DNA of 7,627 nucleotides. Origin: Bifidobacterium breve (GTDB lineage: Bacteria > Actinomycetota > Actinomycetes > UBA12327). Within the stretch, counting starts at the first letter, position 1. Every line of letters begins with the position of its first letter. This document shows, in pieces, positions 1 through 6,672 of the stretch. Below the pieces are notes generated by a model that did not search any database, was not told the origin of the DNA, and saw only the letters and a list, made by a program, of their open reading frames with translations. Made by a program: the position numbers and the translations under genes. The stretch covers positions 1-7,627 of the forward strand of contig CALQPL010000042.1 in the NCBI GenBank assembly GCA_943332445.1. The letters run 5' to 3'.

Positions 1-261
1 AGCGCCTTCTTCGGCGGCCTTGCTGATTGCCATCGTCATGCCGCGGTCTTTAAACGAACCCGTGGGGTTTGCGCCTTCGACCTTGAGCCACACTTCACAC
101 CCCGTTCGCGCGGACAACACATTGGCGCGAACCAAAGGGGTTCCACCTTCGCGCAAGCTAACGATCGGAGTTTTGTCCGTCACTGGCATTCGGTCGCGGT
201 ATTCCTCAATAATTCCGCGCCACTGCGGGTGGGCTTTGGTGTGAATAGACGTTGTGGTCAT
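1..261 (-). CDS. thrC: Threonine synthase, N-terminal part (cut by the left edge)
   Basis: This is the first 87 codons of threonine synthase, the PLP enzyme that converts O-phosphohomoserine to threonine in the cytoplasm. Translation from ATG at 261-259 begins MTTTSIHTKAHPQWRGII. It contains the family motifs EGGTPLV (about residues 38-44) and KVEGANPTGSFKDRGMT (about 60-76), where Lys71 in SFKDRG is the expected PLP-binding lysine. The rest of the catalytic domain lies outside the window. The start is 10 bases after the hom stop, so the two genes are probably co-transcribed, and they act in the same pathway (Hom makes homoserine; ThrB, not seen here, phosphorylates it). No convincing Shine-Dalgarno site sits close to the ATG. 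A GGGGA lies about 14 bases upstream, and a TANNNT hexamer lies 7 bases upstream. The identification is firm; the full length is unknown. Confidence 0.93.
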   Translation of the reverse strand, partial: MTTTSIHTKAHPQWRGIIEEYRDRMPVTDKTPIVSLREGGTPLVRANVLSARTGCEVWLKVEGANPTGSFKDRGMTMAISKAAEEGA

Positions 262-268
262 GGGTGAG

Positions 269-274
269 AGCCTA
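269..274 (-). promoter_or_regulatory. Possible -10 hexamer (TAGGCT) for a leaderless thrC transcript
   Basis: On the minus strand TAGGCT lies 7 bases before the thrC ATG and includes the hom stop codon TAG. It fits the actinobacterial -10 pattern TANNNT at the distance expected if transcription began at the start codon. I see no good -35 box 16 to 18 bases upstream. It could be chance, since thrC may simply be translated from the hom message. Confidence 0.2.
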
Positions 275-1552
275 TTCCCCGATGACTTGCATGACGGTGG
301 CAACATCTCGGACCGCCTCAAGCGCGCGCAAGGCCTCCACGGTTTGAGCAACATCAGCAGCTGAGGCCATATGGGTCACGATGATCAACGTTGCGTCATC
401 ACCACGACCGTCTTGGCGCAAGGTTTCGATCGAGACTTGGTGCTCGGCGAAGGTGCTAGCGACTTTGGCCAACACTCCCGCACGGTCCAAGACGTCAATG
501 CTGATGTAGTGCCGGCTTCGTGCCGAACCAGCGGGGCTGATCGCCAAGTGGGCATAGACGGATTCGCCGGGAGCGCGCGCGCCCAACACCTTGTTGCGCG
601 CCAAGGCCACAACATCACCAAGTACCGCTGAAGAAGTGGGAACTCCACCGGCCCCGCGTCCGTAAAACATCAATTCGCCGGCGGCCTCGGCTTCAACGAA
701 CACCGCGTTAAAGGATTCGCGAACACTGGCCAAGGGATGAGTCCGGGGCACCATCGCTGGGTTGACCCGCACGCCGATCCCACCATCATCACTTCGCTCT
801 GCAACGGCAAGCAACTTGATGACATGTCCCATGGCGCGTGCGGCATCAATGTCGGTCTTGGTGATTTTGGAAATACCTTCAGCACTGACATCTGCTGACG
901 TCACCCGAGTGTGAAAGGCCAGGCTGGCGAGAATGGCTGCCTTCGCCGCAGCATCGAGGCCTTCAACGTCAGCGGTGGGATCTGCTTCGGCAAAGCCCAA
1001 GGCTTGCGCTTCGGCCAACGCATCCCAGTAATCAGCACCCGATTCGTCCATCCGGGTCAAGATGTAATTCGTTGTTCCATTGACGATGCCCAAGATCCGC
1101 ACCACTTTGTCGCCGGCCAGTGATTCGCGCAGCGGTCGAAGCAACGGGATTGCCCCAGCAACACTTGCTTCAAAGGCCAGGTCAACGCCGTTGGCAGCAG
1201 CCGCATCATGGAGGGCTGCACCATCGTGTGCCAGCAACGCCTTGTTGGCCGTCACCACACTGGCGCCACCATTAATGGCGGCCAGGATGAATTCACGAGC
1301 AGGCTCAATGCCACCAATGAGTTCGACAACGATGTCGGGCTTGACCTGTTGCATCAATGCCACCGCATCAGTACTGAACAAGTCACTATCGAGAAAATCA
1401 GGGGCTGCAGCTAAATCATGGACGGCGATTCCCGCCAGTTCGATCTTCACGCCCGCACGCTGTTCAAGGTCAGCAGCATTTTCGTGGAGCAGTCGGGCAA
1501 CCTGAGAGCCCACTACCCCACAACCAAGGAGAACTACGCGTAAGGAATCCAC
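272..1552 (-). CDS. hom: Homoserine dehydrogenase with C-terminal ACT domain
   Basis: This 426-residue enzyme reduces aspartate semialdehyde to homoserine with NAD(P)H, the branch point towards threonine and methionine. The length is usual for a monofunctional enzyme. The N-terminal Rossmann fold has GCGVVGS at residues 10-16. TANKALLA (101-108) and NGTTNYIL (148-155) are family signatures. The substrate-binding segment EADPTADVEGLDAAAKAAI (189-207) carries the conserved acidic residues and Lys204. From about residue 348 an ACT domain begins (HYISIDVLDRAGVLAKVAS), which in this family usually gives feedback inhibition by threonine. The start codon is GTG at 1552-1550, preceded by no proper Shine-Dalgarno site but by TAGTCT 6 bases upstream. 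The gene follows lysA by 44 bases and precedes thrC by 10. It has no fused aspartokinase. In mycobacteria the same gene is called thrA. Confidence 0.97.
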   Translation of the reverse strand: MDSLRVVLLGCGVVGSQVARLLHENAADLEQRAGVKIELAGIAVHDLAAAPDFLDSDLFSTDAVALMQQVKPDIVVELIGGIEPAREFILAAINGGASVVTANKALLAHDGAALHDAAAANGVDLAFEASVAGAIPLLRPLRESLAGDKVVRILGIVNGTTNYILTRMDESGADYWDALAEAQALGFAEADPTADVEGLDAAAKAAILASLAFHTRVTSADVSAEGISKITKTDIDAARAMGHVIKLLAVAERSDDGGIGVRVNPAMVPRTHPLASVRESFNAVFVEAEAAGELMFYGRGAGGVPTSSAVLGDVVALARNKVLGARAPGESVYAHLAISPAGSARSRHYISIDVLDRAGVLAKVASTFAEHQVSIETLRQDGRGDDATLIIVTHMASAADVAQTVEALRALEAVRDVATVMQVIGE

Positions 1553-1558
1553 GACCTA

Positions 1559-1564
1559 AGACTA
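1559..1564 (-). promoter_or_regulatory. Possible -10 hexamer (TAGTCT) for a leaderless hom transcript
   Basis: TAGTCT on the minus strand is 6 bases upstream of the hom GTG, inside the 44-base lysA-hom gap. There is no usable Shine-Dalgarno site at a normal distance, so a transcript starting at or next to the GTG is plausible. The same hexamer stands before argS. No clear -35 box is visible. It would allow hom-thrC to be expressed separately from argS-lysA. Confidence 0.33.
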
Positions 1565-1596
1565 GGGCACCTGAGGAAGCAAAACACTCAAGGTTT

Positions 1597-2976
1597 TCAG
1601 TCCACGTCCAAAGCCAAGATGTCCTCCACGGTTTCACGGCGGACAATCAGGCGCGCCGCATCCTCAGAAACAGCAACCACAGGGGGTCGGGGAACGTGGT
1701 TGTAGTTGCTCGCCATGCTTCGGCCATAGGCCCCAGTCGCAGCAACAGCCAACAAATCCCCTGGCGCTAAGTCGGCGGGCAACCAGGCTTGCTTGACCAC
1801 CACATCACCGGTTTCACAGTGCTTGCCAACCACGCGAACCAACATCGGGTCAGCAGTACTGGATCGAGAAACCAAAGAGCAGGTGTAGTCAGCGTCATAG
1901 AGCGAGGGTCGAATGTTGTCACTCATGCCGCCATCAACGCTGACATAGGTGCGACTCAATCCATCGTCGAGCTCGACGGTCTTGATCGTTCCCACCTCAT
2001 ACAAGGTCATGGTCGTGGGACCAGCAATCGCGCGCCCGGGTTCAACCAAAATCCGCGGCATCGCCAAACCACTGCGGGCACATTCCGCGCTCACGATGGC
2101 TGTGAGTTGTTGAGCGATCAACTGTGGGGCTTGCGGTTCGTCGGTTTCGGTATAGGCAATACCTAATCCCCCACCTAGGTCTAAGAGGGGAAGTTCGACG
2201 TCACATACATCGCGCACTTGCTCCAAGAACTCAGCCAACCGATGAGCTGCGACCTCAAAGCCGTCGGTGGAAAAGATCTGGCTACCAATGTGGGAATGCA
2301 GTCCGGCAAGTTCAAGGGCAGGCAACTTGTGGATGCGTCGGACGGCCTCGAGGGCCTGACCACCACTGAGCGAGAAGCCAAATTTTTGATCTTCATGCGC
2401 GGTGGCGATGAATTCGTGGGTATGAGCCTCGACCCCAACGGTGACGCGCACCAAAACCGACTGCACCACATCACTCTCGCCCGCTATGTGAGCCAGACGT
2501 GCGATCTCCTCAAAGGAGTCAACAACAACGAGCCCTACCCCAGCCTCAACGGCCTGGCGCAATTCCGACGTTGACTTGTTGTTCCCGTGCATCAAAATGC
2601 GATGCGGTTCAAATCCTGTCCGCAGTGCAACGGCTAACTCGCCTGCTGTGCAGACATCAAGGTTGATGCCCTCTTCATCCAGCCAGCGCACGACAGCCGA
2701 ACACAAGAATGCTTTGCCGGCGTAGTACACATCAGCGTTGCCATCGGTTGCTTGCGCAAAAGCCGACTTCCACTGCCCGATGCGATCACGAAACTCCACT
2801 TCGTCGAGTACATAAGCAGGAGTGTGAAATTCACGAGCCAGTTCACGAACATCATGACCGCGTACGGACACCACACCCGTGGCTGTTGATCGAGTGGCAC
2901 CGGCTGGCCAGATGTGTGGCGCGAGTGCATTCAGATCAGCTGGTACAGCAAAGGCACCAGACTCGGACGAGGACAT
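1597..2976 (-). CDS. lysA: Diaminopimelate decarboxylase
   Basis: LysA removes CO2 from meso-diaminopimelate to give lysine, the last step of the pathway, using PLP. I place the start at ATG 2976-2974 (459 residues, MSSSESGAFAVP...) because GGGAAGA lies 7 bases upstream. An in-frame GTG at 3015 would add 13 residues but has no ribosome-binding site and falls in a hairpin. The alanine-racemase-type TIM barrel has the PLP lysine in YYAGKAF (Lys88), HSHIGSQ at 227-233, the glycine loop DLGGGLG at 266-272, and EPGR at 312-315 for phosphate binding. The C-terminal beta domain has GKHCETGD (384-391), with the active-site Cys387 contributed to the partner subunit of the dimer, and GAYGRSMASNYN (415-426). 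The N-terminal extension of about 50 residues before the barrel is usual for actinobacterial LysA. The gene lies 59 bases after the S51 gene. The argS-lysA pairing is known from corynebacteria, where it forms an operon. Confidence 0.97.
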   Translation of the reverse strand: MSSSESGAFAVPADLNALAPHIWPAGATRSTATGVVSVRGHDVRELAREFHTPAYVLDEVEFRDRIGQWKSAFAQATDGNADVYYAGKAFLCSAVVRWLDEEGINLDVCTAGELAVALRTGFEPHRILMHGNNKSTSELRQAVEAGVGLVVVDSFEEIARLAHIAGESDVVQSVLVRVTVGVEAHTHEFIATAHEDQKFGFSLSGGQALEAVRRIHKLPALELAGLHSHIGSQIFSTDGFEVAAHRLAEFLEQVRDVCDVELPLLDLGGGLGIAYTETDEPQAPQLIAQQLTAIVSAECARSGLAMPRILVEPGRAIAGPTTMTLYEVGTIKTVELDDGLSRTYVSVDGGMSDNIRPSLYDADYTCSLVSRSSTADPMLVRVVGKHCETGDVVVKQAWLPADLAPGDLLAVAATGAYGRSMASNYNHVPRPPVVAVSEDAARLIVRRETVEDILALDVD

Positions 2977-2983
2977 GGGTTGA

Positions 2984-2990
2984 TCTTCCC
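2984..2990 (-). promoter_or_regulatory. Ribosome-binding site of lysA (GGGAAGA)
   Basis: GGGAAGA on the minus strand ends 7 bases before the ATG at 2976. This is a partial Shine-Dalgarno match at good spacing. It is the best such site in the window and decides the choice of the 459-residue start over the GTG at 3015. Confidence 0.55.
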
Positions 2991-3006
2991 ACTCTCGGGA
3001 GGAAAA

Positions 3007-3028
3007 CCGGATCACCTGGTGTGTCCGG
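3007..3028 (-). terminator. Candidate hairpin with short T-run in the lysA leader
   Basis: In the 59-base gap between the S51 gene and lysA, the minus strand reads CCGGACAC, loop ACCAG, GTG, a bulged A, then TCCGG, followed at once by TTTT. The stem is 8 base pairs with one bulge. It resembles a weak Rho-independent terminator or a processing/attenuation hairpin placed just before the lysA ribosome-binding site. The T-run is only four bases long, so full termination is unlikely. It could also just be chance structure in GC-rich DNA. Confidence 0.3.
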
Positions 3029-3035
3029 CAGCAGA

Positions 3036-3776
3036 TCAGTTGCTGACGAGGTCCACTACTTCGCCAGCACTAAAGGCTTGGCGACCTGTCCGTTCGAGGC
3101 GCCATACCTGACGATGACCCTCAACGCGCCATTGATGCGGACCACCCACCAGCGCCGTTTCTTCATCAATTCCCAATAACGTCACGCCATCGACGCCGTG
3201 CATCAAGAGGCGACTGACCCCCTCGGGCATCCACCCCGCCATTCGATCAAAGTGTGGGATCACTCGTAGGTGCGGGAGTAGGGCTAACCCAGTCGAATCT
3301 CCCGCGACCGGATGGCGCAAAGACGGAATGCGTTCGGCCATCACCATCGCGCCAGCGCTACAGCCTGCAAGGGCTGCACCACCACGCCAGGTTGCTTCGA
3401 TTGCGGCCCACACGTGTGAACCCCGCAAGGTGTCGGCGAGATAACTGGGATTTCCACCTGACAGGTAGATCAATCCAGCTCCAGCAATCGCATCCACCCA
3501 TCGCTGGTCGTTGGCATCATCTGCCGTTCGCACATCAACGATGACTTGTTCGACACCGAGCCGCTGCGCTTGCTGCGCGCCCAAGTTGTGCCACCTACTC
3601 AAACTGCCGTCACCTTCGGGGGCGGCTGCCGTCGCAATTTGCACATAGCGCTTGGGGCGGTTGTGAAGGAGGGACCGTTCCACCTCAAGCATGCTGGGCA
3701 GGTATTCCCCACTGCCGACTAGCGCGATCGGTCCGGGCTCGTTATTCACATCAACAGTGTGCCCGAGTACAAGCAA
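3036..3776 (-). CDS. Peptidase S51 family protein (type 1 glutamine amidotransferase-like fold)
   Basis: The 246-residue protein has the layout of the S51 family (PepE aspartyl dipeptidase and cyanophycinase relatives): VGSGEYLP near the N terminus (20-27), SGGNPSYL (106-113), the nucleophile elbow GCSAGAM (138-144) with Ser140 as likely catalytic serine, HFD with His175, and GIDEETAL (202-209). The last two regions normally supply the histidine and acidic residue. No signal peptide or membrane segment is seen, so it is probably cytoplasmic. The substrate cannot be read from the sequence. PepE cleaves Asp-X dipeptides and cyanophycinase cleaves Asp-Arg polymer, but this protein matches neither closely enough to name. 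The start is uncertain: TTG at 3776-3774 gives 246 residues and GTG at 3749-3747 gives 237. Neither has a clear ribosome-binding site, and the conserved part begins after both. It sits between argS and lysA, 12 or 39 bases from argS, in the same direction, so it is probably in the operon. Confidence 0.85.
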   Translation of the reverse strand: MLVLGHTVDVNNEPGPIALVGSGEYLPSMLEVERSLLHNRPKRYVQIATAAAPEGDGSLSRWHNLGAQQAQRLGVEQVIVDVRTADDANDQRWVDAIAGAGLIYLSGGNPSYLADTLRGSHVWAAIEATWRGGAALAGCSAGAMVMAERIPSLRHPVAGDSTGLALLPHLRVIPHFDRMAGWMPEGVSRLLMHGVDGVTLLGIDEETALVGGPHQWRVEGHRQVWRLERTGRQAFSAGEVVDLVSN

Positions 3777-3788
3777 CTTGGCGAACGA

Positions 3789-5483
3789 TTACATCCGTTC
3801 GGGGGCACTGACGCCAAGGAGGGCCAAGCCGTTGGCGACCACAACACGGGTGGCCGCACACAGGTGGAGTCGGGCGCGCACCAAGTCGGTGACGTCTTCA
3901 TCACCATGGGGCAACACTCGACAGGCGTCGTAGAACCGGTGATAGGTGCCCGCTAGTTCCTCGAGGTACCGGGCCACTCGGTGTGGCTCAGACAATTCCG
4001 CAGCGCTGGCGACCACGCGGGGGAACTCGGCAAGTGCTCCGAGCAGATCGCCTTCCCGCTCATGCGTGAGGAGAGCTGGATCAAAGCCACCGGCTTGCTC
4101 AAGCGCCACAGCGATGTCCCCGTCGGCCAAGATTTTCAGTTCCACTGCATTGCGCAGAACCGAAGAAATCCGCGCGTGCGCATATTGAACGGTGAACACG
4201 GGGTTGTCGTTTGTTCGAGAAGTCAAAATCTTGGTATCGAGGGTCAGCGGGGTGTCGGCCGATGATCGAGCCAACGAATAACGGGCTGCATCAACGCCCA
4301 CCCATTCGACCAAGTCCTCAAGAGTGATGATGTTGCCCGCTCGCTTGGACAAGCGCATTTCCTGACCATCTTCAACAATCTTGACCAGCTGGCCGATGAG
4401 AACGTCAATGCTTTGATCCGGGTTATCACCAGCGCAGGCCGCGATCGCCCGCAGGCGTTGCACATAACCGTGGTGATCCGCACCGAGCATGTAAATGCAC
4501 TGCTGGAATCCACGCTCGCGCTTATTGAGGTAATAAGCAGCATCTGCGGCGAAGTAGGTCTTTTCACCGTCGTTCTTAATCATGACGCGATCTTTGTCAT
4601 CACCAAAATCCGTGGTGCGCAACCACACCGCACCATCCTTGTCGTCCACATGTCCTTGTTCGCGCAGCTTTTCAATGGCCGCATCGACAGCGCCGGAATT
4701 ATGCAGCGTTGTTTCGCTAAACCACACATCAAAATGAGTACCGAACTGCGACAGGATGTCTTGTTGCTGCTTCAACTGCAGTGTGTAACCGGCATCGCGG
4801 AAAGCCTGCAGTTGATCAACCCCCGACAACTCCATGATCGCGGGGTTTTCTTTGACGATTTGAGCAGAGAGTTCAGGGATATAGGCGCCGTGATAGCCAT
4901 CCTCAGGCACTGCTTCCCCGCGCGCGATGGCCATCAATGAGGCACCAAAACGATCCATCTGCACGCCCGCGTCATTGACATAGAACTCGCGCGTTACGTC
5001 AGCACCAGCGGCGCTCAGGACTCGACCTAGTGCGTCTCCAACGGCAGCCCACCGCGCGTGGCCTAAGTGCAATGGACCGGTGGGATTGGCGGAAATGAAC
5101 TCGAGGTTGATCACTCGACCCTTGAGGGTGTCACCGGTTCCGTATGTCGCACCGGTGGTCACAATCGCCTTAGCTAACTGCCCTTGCGCTGCTGCTTCCA
5201 GTCGAATGTTCAAAAAGCCTGGTCCGGCAATATCAACAGACTCAATGCCTGCCACAGTCGAAAGCCGAGCTTGCAAGGCAACGGCAACATCGCGAGGGGG
5301 CTTGCCCGCGGTTTTGGAGATCACCAAGGCAATGCTGGTGGCGTAGTCACCGTGCTCTTTTTGTCGCGGGCGCTCAACCTTGATGTCCAAGGGGGCATCA
5401 ACAACTTCTGCTGGCAGTTCGTTGGCAGCTACGGCGTCTCGAACGGCAAGCAGGATTGCGTCGGCAAGCTCAGCGGGGGTCAT
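3789..5483 (-). CDS. argS: Arginyl-tRNA synthetase
   Basis: This cytoplasmic class I synthetase charges tRNA-Arg with arginine. The 564 residues match the family's usual length. The N-terminal arginyl-tRNA synthetase domain (about 1-95, tRNA D-loop recognition) is followed by the Rossmann catalytic domain with ISANPTGPLHLGHARW, whose HLGH (139-142) is the HIGH motif. RLSKRAGN (377-384) stands at the KMSKS position. The DALR anticodon-binding domain fills about 430-564 and ends in the typical LALLGVSAPERM. Start ATG is at 5483-5481. No Shine-Dalgarno site precedes it, but TAGTCT lies 8 bases upstream, suggesting a leaderless message. A tRNA-Arg gene begins 56 bases away on the other strand. 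It is the first gene of the minus-strand block. The stop TAA is at 3791-3789. Confidence 0.98.
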   Translation of the reverse strand: MTPAELADAILLAVRDAVAANELPAEVVDAPLDIKVERPRQKEHGDYATSIALVISKTAGKPPRDVAVALQARLSTVAGIESVDIAGPGFLNIRLEAAAQGQLAKAIVTTGATYGTGDTLKGRVINLEFISANPTGPLHLGHARWAAVGDALGRVLSAAGADVTREFYVNDAGVQMDRFGASLMAIARGEAVPEDGYHGAYIPELSAQIVKENPAIMELSGVDQLQAFRDAGYTLQLKQQQDILSQFGTHFDVWFSETTLHNSGAVDAAIEKLREQGHVDDKDGAVWLRTTDFGDDKDRVMIKNDGEKTYFAADAAYYLNKRERGFQQCIYMLGADHHGYVQRLRAIAACAGDNPDQSIDVLIGQLVKIVEDGQEMRLSKRAGNIITLEDLVEWVGVDAARYSLARSSADTPLTLDTKILTSRTNDNPVFTVQYAHARISSVLRNAVELKILADGDIAVALEQAGGFDPALLTHEREGDLLGALAEFPRVVASAAELSEPHRVARYLEELAGTYHRFYDACRVLPHGDEDVTDLVRARLHLCAATRVVVANGLALLGVSAPERM

Positions 5484-5491
5484 AGGTGATC

Positions 5492-5497
5492 AGACTA
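5492..5497 (-). promoter_or_regulatory. Possible -10 hexamer (TAGTCT) for leaderless argS transcription
   Basis: TAGTCT on the minus strand is 8 bases before the argS ATG and matches TANNNT. argS is the first gene of its unit, so a promoter must lie in or near the 56-base divergent gap (5484-5539), and the absence of a Shine-Dalgarno site supports a leaderless start. The -35 position 17 bases upstream has no TTGACA-like match. Confidence 0.42.
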
Positions 5498-5520
5498 GAG
5501 GTCACCGTTTTTGACTCCGG

Positions 5521-5526
5521 TAGGGT
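5521..5526 (+). promoter_or_regulatory. Weak candidate -10 (TAGGGT) for tRNA-Arg
   Basis: TAGGGT on the plus strand matches TANNNT and ends 13 bases before the tRNA, which would place transcription start about 6 to 8 bases upstream of the mature 5' end. A TTGACT at 5511-5516 is too close (4-base spacer) to serve as its -35. The site is offered only because a tRNA promoter has to lie in this short gap. Confidence 0.22.
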
Positions 5527-5539
5527 TCGGCAGTCCCGA

Positions 5540-5611
5540 GCCCCCGTAGCTCAGGGGATAGAGCGGTGCCCTCCGGAGGCATGCGCGCAGGTTCGAATCC
5601 TGCCGGGGGCA
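5540..5611 (+). tRNA. tRNA-Arg (anticodon CCG)
   Basis: The 72 bases fold as a full cloverleaf. The acceptor stem is GCCCCCG / CGGGGGC (5540-5546 with 5604-5610) and the D stem GCTC / GAGC (5549-5552 with 5561-5564). The anticodon stem GTGCC / GGCAT has loop CTCCGGA (5571-5577), and the T stem GCAGG / CCTGC has loop TTCGAAT (5592-5598). The anticodon CCG is at 5573-5575 and reads the arginine codon CGG. In the D loop an A follows the GG pair, consistent with A20, the bacterial arginine identity base. The discriminator is A5611 and CCA is not encoded. The variable loop is four bases (GCGC). The gene is divergent from argS, the enzyme that should charge it, as in mycobacteria from memory. No terminator is visible before the lipoprotein gene 33 bases downstream. 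Confidence 0.97.
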
Positions 5612-5632
5612 CAGATTTACCGATTCATCACC

Positions 5633-5638
5633 TACGGT
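5633..5638 (+). promoter_or_regulatory. TACGGT hexamer 6 bases before the lipoprotein start
   Basis: TACGGT matches TANNNT and is followed by six bases and the ATG at 5645, the spacing of a leaderless promoter. The overlapping GGTGG (5636-5640) could instead serve as a weak, rather close Shine-Dalgarno site. A -35 would have to fall at the end of the tRNA gene, and none is recognisable there. The two readings cannot be separated from sequence alone. Confidence 0.25.
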
Positions 5639-5644
5639 GGACAA

Positions 5645-6670
5645 ATGACCAACCGCAACCCGCGCATTGCCATCGTTGTTGTCGCTGGATTAGCCCTCGC
5701 GGCAGGACTGGGTGGCTGCGGCAAAGGCGAGCCTGTAGCCACACCTTCGGCAACGGCGACGACGCCCTTCACCGTTCCCACTTCGCCGGCCGAACCCACA
5801 TCAATTTTGAGTGGTCGACCCAGTGCGAACGGGCCTGTCTTGGCTCTCAAGATGGACAACACCAATCGCTCATTGCCCCACATCGGATTGGTTGACGCTG
5901 ACGTCGTCTACATCCAACAAGTCGAAGGTGGCTTGTCGCGATTGGCGCTGATTTATTCAACAACGATTCCTACCAAAGTCGCGCCCATCCGCAGCGCGCG
6001 CGAAACCGACGCAGAGTTGCTCCCCATGTATGGACCAATCGCTTTTGGCTTCAGCGGCTCTGTTGATGCGGTGGCACGTCAGGTCAAGCGTGCCGGACTC
6101 ATTGACGTTAGCGCCGAAACCTACGGCGGAGGTTACGCACGGTTGTCCTCGCGCTCAGCTCCGTACAACGAATACGCGAAGCCAGCAAAGTTGATCAAAC
6201 AAGCCGGTGGATCAGCCAAGCCCAAGTACGTGGGCTTCACCTTCGGTGCTCTCCCCCTGGGCGGCCGCAAAGCCACCGGAGTGACCATCACCTACCCCAG
6301 TGCGCGCATCACCTTTAAATACAAGACATCAACCGGTCGATGGAATTACTACCTCGGCGGCGTGCAAGACACCTCCAACCAAGGCGCAGTTAGCGCATCC
6401 ACGTTGGTGATCCAGTCGGTCAAACTCAGCAATACCGGTCGTGACGACGTAGCCGGAAACCCCGTCCCGAAGTCGCGCACGGTCGGCACCGGCAAAGCCA
6501 TCGCCATCCGGGACGGTCGCTACTACAAGCTCACGTGGTCACGACCAACGGTTTCCGCACCGACACGTTGGCTGTATCAAGGCAAAGACTTTCCGATGAA
6601 AGCCGGACAGGTCTGGGTGGCTCTCCTTGATGCCCAACGCACACCGAAGTTCACCGGGACTGCCTCGTAA
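5645..6670 (+). CDS. DUF3048 (YerB-like) lipoprotein
   Basis: The 341-residue protein starts at ATG 5645. The same frame stays open upstream, but that stretch is the tRNA gene and is not coding. The N terminus is a lipoprotein signal: basic MTNRNPR, a hydrophobic run IAIVVVAGLALAAG, then lipobox LGGC with Cys25 as the lipidation site. A Thr/Ser/Pro/Ala-rich linker follows (about 30-55). The DUF3048 N-terminal domain then spans about 55-185, with PVLALKMDNT, DADVVYIQQVEGGLSRL, PIRSARETD and FGFSGS. The C-terminal domain spans about 210-330, with VTITYPS, WLYQGKDFPMKAGQVWVALLD and a tyrosine-rich core. The protein should be anchored on the outer face of the cell membrane. The family's role is not known to me; YerB of Bacillus subtilis is its namesake. 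trmB starts 2 bases after its stop, so the two are probably co-transcribed, perhaps with read-through from the tRNA. Confidence 0.88.
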   Translation: MTNRNPRIAIVVVAGLALAAGLGGCGKGEPVATPSATATTPFTVPTSPAEPTSILSGRPSANGPVLALKMDNTNRSLPHIGLVDADVVYIQQVEGGLSRLALIYSTTIPTKVAPIRSARETDAELLPMYGPIAFGFSGSVDAVARQVKRAGLIDVSAETYGGGYARLSSRSAPYNEYAKPAKLIKQAGGSAKPKYVGFTFGALPLGGRKATGVTITYPSARITFKYKTSTGRWNYYLGGVQDTSNQGAVSASTLVIQSVKLSNTGRDDVAGNPVPKSRTVGTGKAIAIRDGRYYKLTWSRPTVSAPTRWLYQGKDFPMKAGQVWVALLDAQRTPKFTGTAS

Positions 6671-6672
6671 TT

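Noticed and set aside
1080..1505. A 141-codon plus-strand open frame opposite hom, and similar shadows opposite lysA and argS.
   Set aside because: They are antisense to well-identified enzymes, have low-complexity Ala/Ser/Arg-rich translations and show no family motif.
1581..1597. An AAAAC / GTTTT inverted repeat at the end of lysA.
   Set aside because: The five-base, mostly A-T stem with a seven-base loop is too weak for a terminator, and no T-run follows at the right place.
2977..3015. A 13-residue N-terminal extension of LysA from GTG at 3015.
   Set aside because: It has no ribosome-binding site and lies in the hairpin and leader, while the ATG at 2976 has GGGAAGA at good spacing.
5511..5516. 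TTGACT as a -35 box for the tRNA gene.
   Set aside because: At a 17-base spacing the -10 position reads TCCCGA, and the nearby TAGGGT is only four bases away, so it does not form a promoter pair.
5486..5644. An upstream in-frame extension of the lipoprotein gene (53 extra residues, including APVAQGIERCPPEA and VRILPGA).
   Set aside because: This stretch is the translated tRNA-Arg gene and its flanks. The tRNA folds fully, and the true N terminus is marked by the signal peptide and lipobox that follow the ATG at 5645.
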